Shown: one piece after another, positions 33,327-40,653 of the stretch | How positions within the stretch are numbered: position 1 is the stretch's first letter | How the letters are laid out: every line of letters starts with the position of its first letter | NCBI GenBank assembly: GCA_937966115.1 | Contig: CALCKX010000017.1 | Location: 1 to 40,653, forward strand | Direction of reading: 5' to 3' | Source: an uncultured Chloracidobacterium sp. | Lineage (GTDB): Bacteria > Acidobacteriota > Blastocatellia > Chloracidobacteriales > Chloracidobacteriaceae | DNA: 40,653 nucleotides | Notes under the pieces: generated by a model | The model's database searches: none | What the model was told of the DNA's origin: nothing | What the model saw: the letters and a program-made list of their open reading frames with translations, nothing else | Translations under genes and position numbers: made by a program

Positions 33327-34751
33327 ATGACGGATCAGACTGTGACGCCTGTACTTGACCAGTCCGCCCCGCGCGCCGCCGCGAGGTTGCCTGAGAGCCA
33401 GTTACAAAGCTTGTTCGAGCAGGGCCGGCGACTGTGGGAGCGGGGCGAGCTAGAGGCCGCCCAAGCGGCCTTTCGCCAGGCCGTCCGCTGCGACGCCGAG
33501 CATGCGCCCTCCTACCAATGGCTTGGCGCGGTCTTGCGCGACCTGGGCGAGTTGCGGGCGGCGGTGCGCATGTGGCGAACCGCCGAAGCGCTCGCGCCGG
33601 ATGACCCGCGCGCGCTCCTCAACCTGGGCGTCGGCTTATTCGAGTTGGGCAAGTTCTTCGTCGCCAACCGCACCGCGGAGCCGCTCCAGCTTTTGCGCCG
33701 CGCCGTCGCCTGCGCGACAGCGCCCTATGCCAAGGCGTGGTTTAACCTTGGCAATGTGCTCTATGTGCACGGCGACTATGCGGCGGCGCGCGAGGCTTAT
33801 GCCGCCGCGCTCGCCGCCGATGCCGGCTTGGCCGTCGCGTATCGGAATCTGGGCAACGCGTTGCTGCGCCTGGAGCAGCCCGCTGCGGCGCTCGACGCTT
33901 ATCGGCAGGGAGTGGCGGCGGGCGATACGGATGTCGCCGCGCATCACAACCTGGGCTTGGCCGCGTTGCGCTTGCGCGACGCCCAAACGGCCGAGGAGGC
34001 GTTTCAAGCGGCCGTGACCCTGCGCCCGACCGATGGCGAGTGCTGGCTTGGGCTGGGCAACGCCCAGGCGCTGCGCGGGGACTTTCAGGCGGCCGGCGCG
34101 GCTTTCGCCGAGGCCCGGGCGAGTCGCGGCGGGCAGTATCCGGAAGCGGCCCTCGATCTGGGCAAGGCCCTGCTCGCGATGGGCCAGTCGCAAGCGGCCG
34201 CTGAGCTTTTGTCGCGCCAGCTCGCCGAGACTCCGTTGCCGGGCTTCTATCGCCAGTTGAGCCGCGCTTATGTCAAGCTCGGGCAGCTTGCGGAAGCGGC
34301 GCGCGTCCTGCGGAGCTTTGTCGCGACATCATCTGGAAATACGGCGCAGGGGCACTATGAGCTGGGCCTGGTCCTGGCGCAGTGCGAGCCGCCCCACGTT
34401 GCCGAGCTGGCCTTTCGATCAGCCATCGAGAAAAGCCAGGGCGTTTTCCCGGAGGCCTGGCACCGCCTAGGGCGAGCGCTGATGCGCCAGAACAAGTCCG
34501 CCCTGGCGGTCGAGGCTTTCCGTTACGCCATCGAGCAGCGCCCGGATTTCGCCGAGGCGCTCAAGGACCTCGGGCAGGCGCTCTATCGGTCAAGCGACCT
34601 CCATGCCGCCGACGCCGCGCTCAACGCCGCCCTTCGCGTCGAGCGCGCGACCGGGCAGCTCAACCTGCGAGACCTCTGGGCGATTGAAGACGAGCTGCTG
34701 TCTGGATTGCGTCAGGCAGCTTGCCTGTACGACTTGCCGCCAAGCCCGTAA
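33327..34751 (+). CDS. Cytoplasmic TPR-repeat protein
   Basis: 474 residues made almost wholly of tetratricopeptide repeats from about 25 to 450 (for example AWFNLGNVLYVHGDYAAAREAYAAAL and AYRNLGNALLRLEQPAAALDAYRQGV; at least ten units). There is no signal peptide or membrane segment. The last 25 residues (LRDLWAIEDELLSGLRQAACLY) are helical and not a repeat. A scaffold or partner-binding role is likely; the partner is unknown. AGGAGG (33306-33311) lies 15 bases before the ATG, which is long; there is no better start. The next gene begins 40 bp downstream and may be in the same transcript. Confidence 0.85.
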   Translation: MTDQTVTPVLDQSAPRAAARLPESQLQSLFEQGRRLWERGELEAAQAAFRQAVRCDAEHAPSYQWLGAVLRDLGELRAAVRMWRTAEALAPDDPRALLNLGVGLFELGKFFVANRTAEPLQLLRRAVACATAPYAKAWFNLGNVLYVHGDYAAAREAYAAALAADAGLAVAYRNLGNALLRLEQPAAALDAYRQGVAAGDTDVAAHHNLGLAALRLRDAQTAEEAFQAAVTLRPTDGECWLGLGNAQALRGDFQAAGAAFAEARASRGGQYPEAALDLGKALLAMGQSQAAAELLSRQLAETPLPGFYRQLSRAYVKLGQLAEAARVLRSFVATSSGNTAQGHYELGLVLAQCEPPHVAELAFRSAIEKSQGVFPEAWHRLGRALMRQNKSALAVEAFRYAIEQRPDFAEALKDLGQALYRSSDLHAADAALNAALRVERATGQLNLRDLWAIEDELLSGLRQAACLYDLPPSP

Positions 34752-34791
34752 GCTCAGCGGCGTTGAGCATTCCCAATCTCGCGAGTCGCTT

Positions 34792-35250
34792 ATGCTGGAT
34801 ACCCTCTGTGTCGCTTTGAAAGGCGCGCCGCGCGTTGTCGTCCAAACCCTCAAGGAGAAAGGCCCGCTCTCCGCCGCCCAGCTCGTGGCGGAAACCGGCT
34901 ACCCGGAAAAGTCGGTCAATATGGCGCTAGGCGAGCTTGAAAAGGCGCGCCTGGTCAAGCGCGCTGGCGAGGCTTACGCCTACGCCTGCCGGGATGAAAT
35001 GGCCCCGATGAGCCGCGTCCCCTTCAACACGGACTTGGGGCGTAAGGTCCATGCCGCCGCCTGCGCCGAGTGCTGGAAGAAGTGGCAAGCCCAGCAGCTC
35101 GTGTTGATGAATCACTTCGGCTTGAACCCGCTCGACCCCCAGGCGCAGAAGTTTCTCTTTGGCGCGATGGAGTCGTTTTTCTTCGGCGACGGCACGCCGC
35201 CAATGATGATTGACACGACGCTCCAGGGGAAAATCAGTCACCTCGAATAG
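34792..35250 (+). CDS. Winged-helix domain fused to a YggX-like Fe(II)-trafficking domain
   Basis: 152 residues, started at the ATG at 34792 (MLDTLCVALKG). Residues about 12-66 look like a winged helix-turn-helix: LKEKGPLSAAQLVAETGYPE, then SVNMALGELEKARLVKRAGEAYAY. Residues about 74-133 align with YggX/iron-trafficking proteins: LGRKV (82-86), WKKWQAQQLVLMNHFGLNP (95-113) and FLFGAMESFFFG (121-132) match the family pattern LG+ri, W..W...Q..lin...LN and L...M..FfF. The YggX-typical N-terminal Cys is replaced by C66, and a CAEC motif (C91, C94) sits where YggX has none. This could be an iron-linked DNA-binding protein. The fusion is what I see; the iron role is inferred from the family. The end overlaps waaA by 17 bp on the other strand. 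Confidence 0.72.
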   Translation: MLDTLCVALKGAPRVVVQTLKEKGPLSAAQLVAETGYPEKSVNMALGELEKARLVKRAGEAYAYACRDEMAPMSRVPFNTDLGRKVHAAACAECWKKWQAQQLVLMNHFGLNPLDPQAQKFLFGAMESFFFGDGTPPMMIDTTLQGKISHLE

Positions 35251-36586
35251 CCCTGAGCGCCGGGATGCCGGGCAAGATGCGCGCCTCCAGCGCGGCGACC
35301 GCCGCCGCCGCGGCGCCGGTTTCCGCCGACCACGTCGCCCTGGCGCGCGCGCCAAGCGCCGCGGCCCGCGCCGGATCGGTCAGGAGCCTCTCGAGCGCCG
35401 TCGCCAGCGCGGACAGCAGCTCCGCCGGCGCTCCCGGCGCGAGCTGCCACACGGCGTCGGCGGCGCGGAAGCGGGCGAGAATGGCGCGGAAGTTCTCCGT
35501 GTGGTGGCCCGTCACGATGGGACGACCTTCAGCGGCCGGCTCCAGGATGTTGTGTCCGCCGCGCGGCGCGAGGCTTCCGCCGACCAAGGCGACCGCCGCC
35601 CAGCGGTAGGCCGCGGCCAGCTCGCCAATCGTGTCGAGCAGCAGGACGGCGGCCTGGCGGTCCTCGGGCCTGGGCTGCGAGCGCCGCGCGACTGTCCATC
35701 CAAGCCGCTGAAGCTCGCGGCCAACCTCGGCAAACCGCTCCGGGTGGCGCGGCGCGAGCAACAAGCGGCAGGCGCGCAGCTCAGGTTTCGCCCGCAGGCG
35801 AGCGAACGCTTCGGCGATGATCCGCTCCTCGCCGCCAACGGTGCTGCCTGCGACGATGCAGGGGCGACCGTCGCCGAGGCCGAATTGCCGCTGGAGGTCG
35901 GTGGCGATTCGGTCGCGGCGCGCCCGCTCCGCGGCGTCGGGCGGCGCGTACTTGAGGTTGCCCGTCACGAGCACGCGCTCCGCTGGCGCGCCGAGATGCC
36001 GGATGCGCTCCGCGTCCGCGTCCGATTGCATGAGGCAGAGCGCGAAATGACTCAGCAAGTCGCCCATGCCGCGGCCGAGGCGGCGATACCGCGCGAAGGA
36101 GCGATCGGAGAGCCGGCCGTTTGCCAGGACGACCGGGACGCCTTGCCGGGCGCAAGCGCGTATAAAGTTTGGCCAAATCTCCGTTTCGAGAATGATCGCC
36201 AGGGACGGCTTCAGGCTCGCCACCGCCCGCCGCGCCACCCACGGGAAATCGAGCGGGAAGTGAAAGTGGGCGTCCATCCAGGCGAGCTGCTCGCGGGCGC
36301 GCGCCTGTCCAGTGTCGGTAGTAGTCGAGATGGCGAAGCGAGCGCCCGGAAGCCGCTCCCGGAGCGCCTGAGCCAGCGGCTGTCCGGCCAGGGCCTCGCC
36401 GACGGAAACGCAGTGCAGCCAGATGACGGGCGGCGGCGGGCAGGGAAGCCGGAGGGCAAGGCGCTCGCGCAGGCTGCTCCAGCTTGCGCGGCGGCGCAGG
36501 GCGCGCGCGCCATAGTAGCTCAGCCACAGGGGCGCGCCGCCGGTCAGCGCCGCATTGTAAAGCCAGAATGGAAAACGCGAAAACAC
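35234..36586 (-). CDS. waaA: 3-deoxy-D-manno-octulosonic-acid (Kdo) transferase
   Basis: 450 residues. It adds Kdo from CMP-Kdo to lipid A precursor at the inner face of the membrane. An N-terminal hydrophobic anchor (about 5-30) is followed by the GT30 fold. The catalytic Glu is E64 in HCVSVGEALAGQPL. Also seen are ISTTTDTGQARA, the ETEIWPN motif, VLANGRLSDRSF, TGNLKYAP, IVAGSTVGGEE and the C-terminal APRGGHNILEPAAEGRPIVTG nucleotide site. It shows that the organism makes a Kdo-containing LPS. Its 3' end overlaps the winged-helix/YggX gene by 17 bp. It begins 81 bp after efp on the same strand and may be read from the efp promoter. Confidence 0.94.
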   Translation of the reverse strand: MFSRFPFWLYNAALTGGAPLWLSYYGARALRRRASWSSLRERLALRLPCPPPPVIWLHCVSVGEALAGQPLAQALRERLPGARFAISTTTDTGQARAREQLAWMDAHFHFPLDFPWVARRAVASLKPSLAIILETEIWPNFIRACARQGVPVVLANGRLSDRSFARYRRLGRGMGDLLSHFALCLMQSDADAERIRHLGAPAERVLVTGNLKYAPPDAAERARRDRIATDLQRQFGLGDGRPCIVAGSTVGGEERIIAEAFARLRAKPELRACRLLLAPRHPERFAEVGRELQRLGWTVARRSQPRPEDRQAAVLLLDTIGELAAAYRWAAVALVGGSLAPRGGHNILEPAAEGRPIVTGHHTENFRAILARFRAADAVWQLAPGAPAELLSALATALERLLTDPARAAALGARARATWSAETGAAAAAVAALEARILPGIPALRAIRGD

Positions 36587-36667
36587 GCCAAAGCGCGGGG
36601 CGGGGCGGCAGACCGCGCCGCCGCCTGATAGCGGCCTGGCCGCGGCGGGCGCAGGGTGATGGCGCGC

Positions 36668-37225
36668 CTACTTGGCGCGCTCGATATACTTGCCTTCGCT
36701 CGTGTCCACCCGGATGACATCGCCTTCCCGGATGAAGCCGGGGACGTTGATTTGCAGCCCGGTTTCGAGCTTGGCCGGCTTGCTCGAGCCGGTCACCGTC
36801 GCGCCCTTGAGCTCCGGCTCGGTCTCGACCACTTTCAGCTCGACGACGACTGGCAACTGAATGGCGACTGGCTGCCCTTCATAAACTTCGACTTGGATGG
36901 TCATGTCAGCTGTCAGGTAGTCGAGGGCGTCGCCGAGGATTTCCTCGTCCAGCCCAATCTGCTCGTAAGTCGCCACATCCATGAAGTAATGCGTCGGGCC
37001 TTCCTGGTAGAGGTATTGCATCTCGTGCTGCTCGAGCGTCGCGCGCTCCACATCCTCCGTGGCGCTGAAGCGGTGCTCGAACGTCGTGCCGGTGATGATG
37101 TTCTTGAGCTTGGTCTGCATCATCGCCCGCAGGTTGCCGGGCGTGTGGTGGCGACATTCGAGAACGCGATGGGGCTGCTTCTCGAACAGGACGATCATCC
37201 CGCGCCGAATCTGGTTGGCTCGCAT
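36668..37225 (-). CDS. efp: Translation elongation factor P
   Basis: 185 residues in three beta-barrel domains (KOW-like 1-65, OB 66-128, C-terminal 130-185, ending with [19 protein letters not shown]). EF-P rescues ribosomes stalled on polyproline. The start at 37225 is fixed by [10 protein letters not shown], the usual beginning; the open frame before it is not conserved. The domain I tip reads HHTPGNLRA (26-34). The lysine that EpmA/B modifies in E. coli (K34) aligns with N31, and an EarP-type arginine is not at the standard place. Sigma-70-like promoter at 37314-37343. Given a proteome rich in Ala-Pro linkers (for example the GAF-like protein here), EF-P demand should be high. Confidence 0.96.
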   Translation of the reverse strand: MRANQIRRGMIVLFEKQPHRVLECRHHTPGNLRAMMQTKLKNIITGTTFEHRFSATEDVERATLEQHEMQYLYQEGPTHYFMDVATYEQIGLDEEILGDALDYLTADMTIQVEVYEGQPVAIQLPVVVELKVVETEPELKGATVTGSSKPAKLETGLQINVPGFIREGDVIRVDTSEGKYIERAK

Positions 37226-37313
37226 GACGTAAGGAGACTCCTCGCTGGGTGAAATGACCGCCGCCGCAAAGCCGGCTTGGCCGGGATGCCGCCGACGGAC
37301 GGCAAAAGGCAAA

Positions 37314-37343
37314 ATTCTACCGGACGTTGTCGCGCTCGGTCAA
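37314..37343 (-). promoter_or_regulatory. Predicted sigma-70 promoter of efp
   Basis: On the minus strand TTGACC (complement of 37338-37343), an 18-bp spacer and TAGAAT (complement of 37314-37319) form a good promoter. The -35 box overlaps the stop codon of the upstream sigma-54 activator. Two GGCAAAA copies (37301-37314) lie at the expected start of transcription. Confidence 0.55.
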
Positions 37344-38329
37344 GCTGATGGGCCGCTGTCGGACGCGTTGCCGTCAGGCGGGTCGGAGGGGCGATAAGGG
37401 ATGCCATAGGCGCGAAGCTTCTCGTAGAGATTCTTGCGGCTGATGCCCAGAATCCGCGCCGCTTCGGCCTTGCGCCAGCCCACCTGCTGGAGAATTTCGC
37501 GCACGTAGGCGGTTTCGAGTTCCGCCAGGGTCGGCTTGCGGGTCGGATGCCGCATCAGCGTCGCCGCGGAGGTCAGGCGGGGCGGCAGGTGCTCAGGATG
37601 GATGACCTTGCCGCCGGTCGTCAGCGCCGCCCGCTCCATCGCATGACGCAGCTCGCGGACGTTGCCCGGAAAGTCATAGCGCTCCAGGATGCGAGCGGTT
37701 TCCGGCGCGAGAGTCAGCAAGGGGAGCTGATGACGCGCCGCAATCTGCGTCAAAAAATGACGCGCGAGGGGCGCGATGTCGCCGGGACGCGCCCGGAGCG
37801 GCGGCGCTTCGAGCGTCACGACATTGAGCCGGTGAAACAAGTCAGCCCGAAAGGCTTGCCGCGCCACCGCGCCAGCCAGGTCGAGGTTGGTCACGGCAAT
37901 GAGCCGGACGTCAAGCTTCGTCGGGCGCGTTCCGCCTAAGCGCATGACGCGCCGCTCCTCAATGACGCGCAACAGCTTGGCTTGGGCGCTCGGCGAGAGC
38001 GCGGCGACTTCATCCAGGACGAGCGTTCCCCGCTGCGCCGCTTCGAGGCGGCCGACCTTGGCGGCGGACGCGCCCGTGAACGCCCCGCGCTCGAAGCCGA
38101 AGAGTTCCGCTTCGAGCAGCGTTTCTGGCAGCGCGCCGCAGTCAATGACGACGAAGGGACCGGCCGCCCGGCGGCTGTGGTCATGAAGCCAGTGCGCGAG
38201 CAGGCTTTTGCCCGTCCCGCTTTCGCCGGTAATAACGACGGTCGCGTCGGTGGGGGCTACGCGCGCGGCGTCGCGCAGCAGCGCCTGCAACTCCGGCGAC
38301 GCGCAGATGAAAAGCTCCAGAGCGTCCAT
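37340..38329 (-). CDS. Sigma-54-dependent activator lacking a receiver domain
   Basis: 329 residues. An AAA+ domain (about 8-235) with Walker A GESGTGKS (35-42), the sigma-54 contact loop GAFTGA (82-87), Walker B GTLVLDEVAAL and the arginine finger region FRADLFHRLN is followed by a Fis-type helix-turn-helix (about 268-312: LAELETAYVREILQ, KAEAARILGISRKNLYEKLRAYGI). There is no N-terminal sensory or receiver domain, so its activity must be controlled by concentration or by a partner. It starts 14 bp after the NtrX-like gene, so the two are co-expressed and may form mixed hexamers. Confidence 0.93.
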   Translation of the reverse strand: MDALELFICASPELQALLRDAARVAPTDATVVITGESGTGKSLLAHWLHDHSRRAAGPFVVIDCGALPETLLEAELFGFERGAFTGASAAKVGRLEAAQRGTLVLDEVAALSPSAQAKLLRVIEERRVMRLGGTRPTKLDVRLIAVTNLDLAGAVARQAFRADLFHRLNVVTLEAPPLRARPGDIAPLARHFLTQIAARHQLPLLTLAPETARILERYDFPGNVRELRHAMERAALTTGGKVIHPEHLPPRLTSAATLMRHPTRKPTLAELETAYVREILQQVGWRKAEAARILGISRKNLYEKLRAYGIPYRPSDPPDGNASDSGPSA

Positions 38330-38343
38330 GCGGCCAACGTCCC

Positions 38344-39675
38344 TCAGCTCCGCAGGCTGATGCCCAGCGCCTTGATGCGGCGGTAAAGGTAGCTGCGGTC
38401 GATGCCCAGCGCTTCGGCCGCTTGGCTCACGTTGCCGTCGAACTCCGCCAGCTTGCGGCGCACCAGCTCCCGCTCGAAGGCTTCGCTGCCTTCGCGCAGC
38501 GAGCCGAATTGAAAGCTGGTCCAGATGGAGCTAGGCGCCGGCGCGAGCGGAATGTGCTCGGCGGTGACCAGCGCGGTGACGCCGGTAATGACCAGCCGCT
38601 CGACGAGGTTGCGCAACTCGCGAACGTTGCCGGGCCAGTCGTGGCGGCGCAGCTTTTCGTAGGCGTCCTCCGTCAGAGACAGCGGCGGACGCCCATGTTG
38701 CTGGCTGAACTGGCTGGCGAAGTGGGCGACCAGCGCCGGAATGTCCTCCAGGCGCTCGCGCAGCGGCGGCGCTTGAAACGGAACGACGTTGAGGCGGTAA
38801 AACAAATCCGCTCGGAACTGTCCGCGCTCGATGGCTTCGTCCAGGCGCTTGTTGGTGGCGGCAATCACGCGCACGTTCACCTGGCGCGCGCGCTGGCTGC
38901 CGACCGGCTCGATCAGCCCGGTCTCGAGCGCGCGCAGCAGTTTCGCCTGCATCCGTAGACTCATATCGCCGATTTCATCGAGGAACAGCGTCCCCCCGTC
39001 AGCCTGCTCAAACTTCCCGCGCCGCGAATCGGTCGCGCCAGTGAACGACCCTTTGACGTGGCCGAACAGCTCCGACTCAATCAGGTCTTCCGGGACGGCG
39101 GCGCAGTTGATGGCGACAAACGGGCAGTCGGCGCGTTTGGAGGCCGCATGCAAGGCGAGGGCGACGAGCTCCTTGCCGGTTCCCGATTCACCGTAAATGA
39201 GAACCCGCCCATCGGTCGGACCCGTGAGCGCGATCTGCTGCCGGAGCGCCCGCATCGGAACGCTGTCGCCGACAATTCGACTGTCGCCGACCGTCGTGGT
39301 CGGACGGCGCGTGAGGATGGCGTGGCGGACAGCCTGCAACGTCCGCTCGATATTGAGCGGCTTTTCGATGAAGTCGCTAGCGCCGAGCCGAATGGCGCGC
39401 ACCGCCGTGTCAATCGTGCCGTGGCCGGAAATCATGACCACGGGAAGGTGCGGATGCCGACGCCGGATTTGCTCCAGCGTCGCCATGCCGTCGAGCTGGC
39501 TATTCGGCATGTAGATGTCGAGCAGAACGCAGTCAATCGGCGCGGAGTCCAGCCGGCGCAGCGCCGCGTCGCCGCTTTCGGCTTTTTCGACCGCAAAGCC
39601 TTCGTCTTCGAGCACGCCGCGCAGCGACTCCCGAATGCCGCGCTCGTCATCCACAATCAGAACCGTTTCCGCCAT
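38344..39675 (-). CDS. NtrC/NtrX-family sigma-54 response regulator
   Basis: 443 residues from the ATG at 39675 (MAETVLIVDDE); 13 codons upstream are open but unconserved. The receiver domain (about 3-120) has D9/D10, phospho-acceptor D53 (LLDIYMP) and K105 (EKPL). The AAA+ domain has GESGTGKE (162-169) and a GSFTGA loop (209-214) in place of GAFTGA, a variant common in NtrX-like proteins that may alter sigma-54 contact. The C-terminal Fis HTH reads NVSQAAEALGIDRSYLYRRIKALGI. No histidine kinase is adjacent. It is divergent from trmL, 50 bp apart. Confidence 0.94.
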   Translation of the reverse strand: MAETVLIVDDERGIRESLRGVLEDEGFAVEKAESGDAALRRLDSAPIDCVLLDIYMPNSQLDGMATLEQIRRRHPHLPVVMISGHGTIDTAVRAIRLGASDFIEKPLNIERTLQAVRHAILTRRPTTTVGDSRIVGDSVPMRALRQQIALTGPTDGRVLIYGESGTGKELVALALHAASKRADCPFVAINCAAVPEDLIESELFGHVKGSFTGATDSRRGKFEQADGGTLFLDEIGDMSLRMQAKLLRALETGLIEPVGSQRARQVNVRVIAATNKRLDEAIERGQFRADLFYRLNVVPFQAPPLRERLEDIPALVAHFASQFSQQHGRPPLSLTEDAYEKLRRHDWPGNVRELRNLVERLVITGVTALVTAEHIPLAPAPSSIWTSFQFGSLREGSEAFERELVRRKLAEFDGNVSQAAEALGIDRSYLYRRIKALGISLRS

Positions 39676-39725
39676 AGCGTTATGATGATGCCGCCGAGAG
39701 ACGAAAAATGCCACGGGGACGCGCC

Positions 39726-40178
39726 ATGCACGTTGTTTTGGTCGAGCCGGAAATTCATGTCAACACCGGCAATATCGCCCGCACCTGCGTTTGTACCGGC
39801 ACGCCGCTGCATTTGGTGCATCCGCTGGGCTTTTCCATTGACGAGCGCGCCCTGCGGCGCGCAGGCCTGGATTACTGGCAGTGGCTGACCTTACACGAAT
39901 GGCAGCGTTTCGACGATTTGCGGGCGGCATATCCGACCAGCCGCTTTGTGTTCATCGAGACCGCGGGAGAGCGGCGCTACGACGAAATCGCCTACGGCCG
40001 GGAGGATTTCCTGGTGTTTGGAAGCGAGACGAAAGGGTTGTCGCCGCGCCTGCTGGAAGGGCAGACCGTGGCGCGCATTCCGATGGCGTCCGACGCGCGG
40101 TCGCTCAACCTGTCGAACGCGGTGGCGCTAGCGCTGTATGAAGCGTTGCGCCAGGTTGGCTTTCCGGGTCTTCGGTGA
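39726..40178 (+). CDS. trmL: tRNA (cytidine/uridine-34 2'-O)-methyltransferase TrmL
   Basis: 150 residues, the compact SPOUT methyltransferase that 2'-O-methylates the wobble base of certain leucine tRNAs. HVVLVEPEIHVNTGNIARTC (2-21, with N14 and the NxGNxxR motif), LVHPLGFSID and the trefoil knot DFLVFGSETKGLS, VARIPM and RSLNLSNAVALALYEA are typical. ATG at 39726 follows GGGGA by six bases. Full length. Confidence 0.95.
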   Translation: MHVVLVEPEIHVNTGNIARTCVCTGTPLHLVHPLGFSIDERALRRAGLDYWQWLTLHEWQRFDDLRAAYPTSRFVFIETAGERRYDEIAYGREDFLVFGSETKGLSPRLLEGQTVARIPMASDARSLNLSNAVALALYEALRQVGFPGLR

Positions 40179-40348
40179 GCTTCTTTCCCCCGGCTTTTCC
40201 CCTAGGCTTGCGATTCGCCGCCAGTTTGAGGCTCTGGAGCTTGGCCTCGGCGGCAATGCGAGCCAATGACGCGCTGCGCGACGCGGTGACTCAAGCCAAG
40301 CGCTGGCTAGCGATGGCGCGACGGCAAAAGAAATTTCAGAAAAGCTAA
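40175..40348 (+). CDS. Possible short basic protein overlapping the end of trmL
   Basis: A GTG at 40175 overlaps the trmL stop (GTGA) and opens a 57-codon frame ending at TAA 40346-40348. The product would be basic with a helical, charged C-terminal half (AAMRANDALRDAVTQAKRW, then RRQKKFQKS). I know no family for it. The overlap suggests coupling, but codon pattern and conservation cannot be judged, so it may be non-coding. Confidence 0.25.
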   Translation: MSFFPPAFPLGLRFAASLRLWSLASAAMRANDALRDAVTQAKRWLAMARRQKKFQKS

Positions 40349-40514
40349 AAATGCCGCTTAGCGGGCGCAGCGCTATCTTTATATGCTGCATTTGGCGGGG
40401 AAGGCGACGCTGGCGCGCGGGCGCTCGCCGCAAGCGAGCGCCTGCGCGCCGGCTGACGACCAAAGCGCCATCGTTTCTTTGCATGATAAGCAATCTTTTG
40501 CAATGGAGACCGTT
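40179..40514. other. Intergenic region before the last gene
   Basis: 336 bp, partly covered by the doubtful short frame above. The second half becomes AT-rich (TATCTTTATATG at 40373-40384). The 40480-40502 part contains TTGC/GCAA/TTGC in alternating orientation, giving two possible 4-bp hairpins close to the start of the next gene. A promoter is likely here, but no box pair is clear. Confidence 0.35.
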
Positions 40515-40653
40515 ATGACGTTTGACAGAGTTTTTTTCGCTGAGCTTTCAAAGCAAGTGCTGGGCCAGCTTCCGCCGGAGGACCGCGTTTCGGAAGCAGA
40601 TGGCAAGCTCATCCAAGCCAACGCCGACCGTCTCATCGCCATGTCGGACGATT
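40515..40653 (+). CDS. Unknown protein, N-terminal part (3' truncated by window)
   Basis: 46 codons are visible from the ATG at 40515, which has GGAG six bases before it; an in-frame ATG at 40503 lacks a ribosome site. The beginning reads MTFDRVFFAELSKQVLGQLP, then a hydrophilic acidic stretch, EDRVSEADGKLIQANADRLI. No signal peptide or membrane helix. I do not recognise a family. Confidence 0.6.
   Translation, partial: MTFDRVFFAELSKQVLGQLPPEDRVSEADGKLIQANADRLIAMSDD

Noticed and set aside
35210-36628. 472-codon open frame opposite waaA
   Set aside because: It mirrors waaA, whose motifs are complete; the product is Arg/Ala-rich and featureless.

Overview
The window is about 40 kb of GC-rich, densely packed bacterial chromosome. 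I see no rRNA, tRNA, CRISPR array, insertion sequence or prophage. Gene content points to a Gram-negative (WaaA, TonB-like protein, Slt, heptose-kinase-like GHMP enzyme) member of the Acidobacteriota. Supporting signs are the TADAD-type C-terminus of the M1 peptidase, the PGNLRA loop of EF-P, secreted carboxypeptidase-regulatory-domain proteins and the YggX-like protein. The decisive clue is at 8438-10213: the N-terminal half of this protein is PuhE, a photosynthetic-complex assembly protein known from chlorophototrophs. Together these suggest a Chloracidobacterium-like aerobic phototroph. That assignment is inference; no reaction-centre, bch or chlorosome gene lies in the window.

Layout. 1-7000: tail of an M1 peptidase, a TonB-like protein, a UbiB/AarF kinase-like protein, a secreted TPR protein, ispG and a low-GC orphan adenine methylase. 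7000-11400 (minus strand): a haloalkane dehalogenase, then PuhE fused to a CobW-type GTPase, followed 15 bp later by a MATE exporter. 11400-14700: a DevC/DevA/DevB-like ABC export operon with a clear promoter and a palindromic operator over the predicted transcription start. 14800-20500: prolyl oligopeptidase, PlsC-like acyltransferase, thioredoxin-like ferredoxin coupled to a GHMP kinase, and hfq-tmk. 20700-26450: mazG-dprA, a small secreted protein, uppP and slt. 26500-30300: a GAF-like protein with a very long linker and an FHA-GAF histidine kinase. 30370-33000: an SDR protein and a solitary atpD. 33300-40650: a TPR protein, a winged-helix/YggX fusion, waaA, efp, two sigma-54 activators, trmL and the start of an unknown gene.

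How it fits together. Most genes are housekeeping: isoprenoids (ispG), envelope (uppP, slt, waaA, plsC), nucleotide and DNA care (tmk, mazG, dprA), translation (efp, trmL, hfq) and energy (atpD). The accessory interest lies in three places. First, the PuhE-CobW fusion joins a membrane assembly factor for photosynthetic complexes to a metallochaperone-type GTPase. Chloracidobacterium reaction centres are known to carry a zinc bacteriochlorophyll, so a metal-delivery role is a testable hypothesis. Second, the winged-helix/YggX fusion has a CxxC motif and may link iron handling to regulation. Third, the exporter operon is governed by a TetR-style operator although no repressor gene is nearby. Several gene ends carry 13-15 bp tandem duplications.
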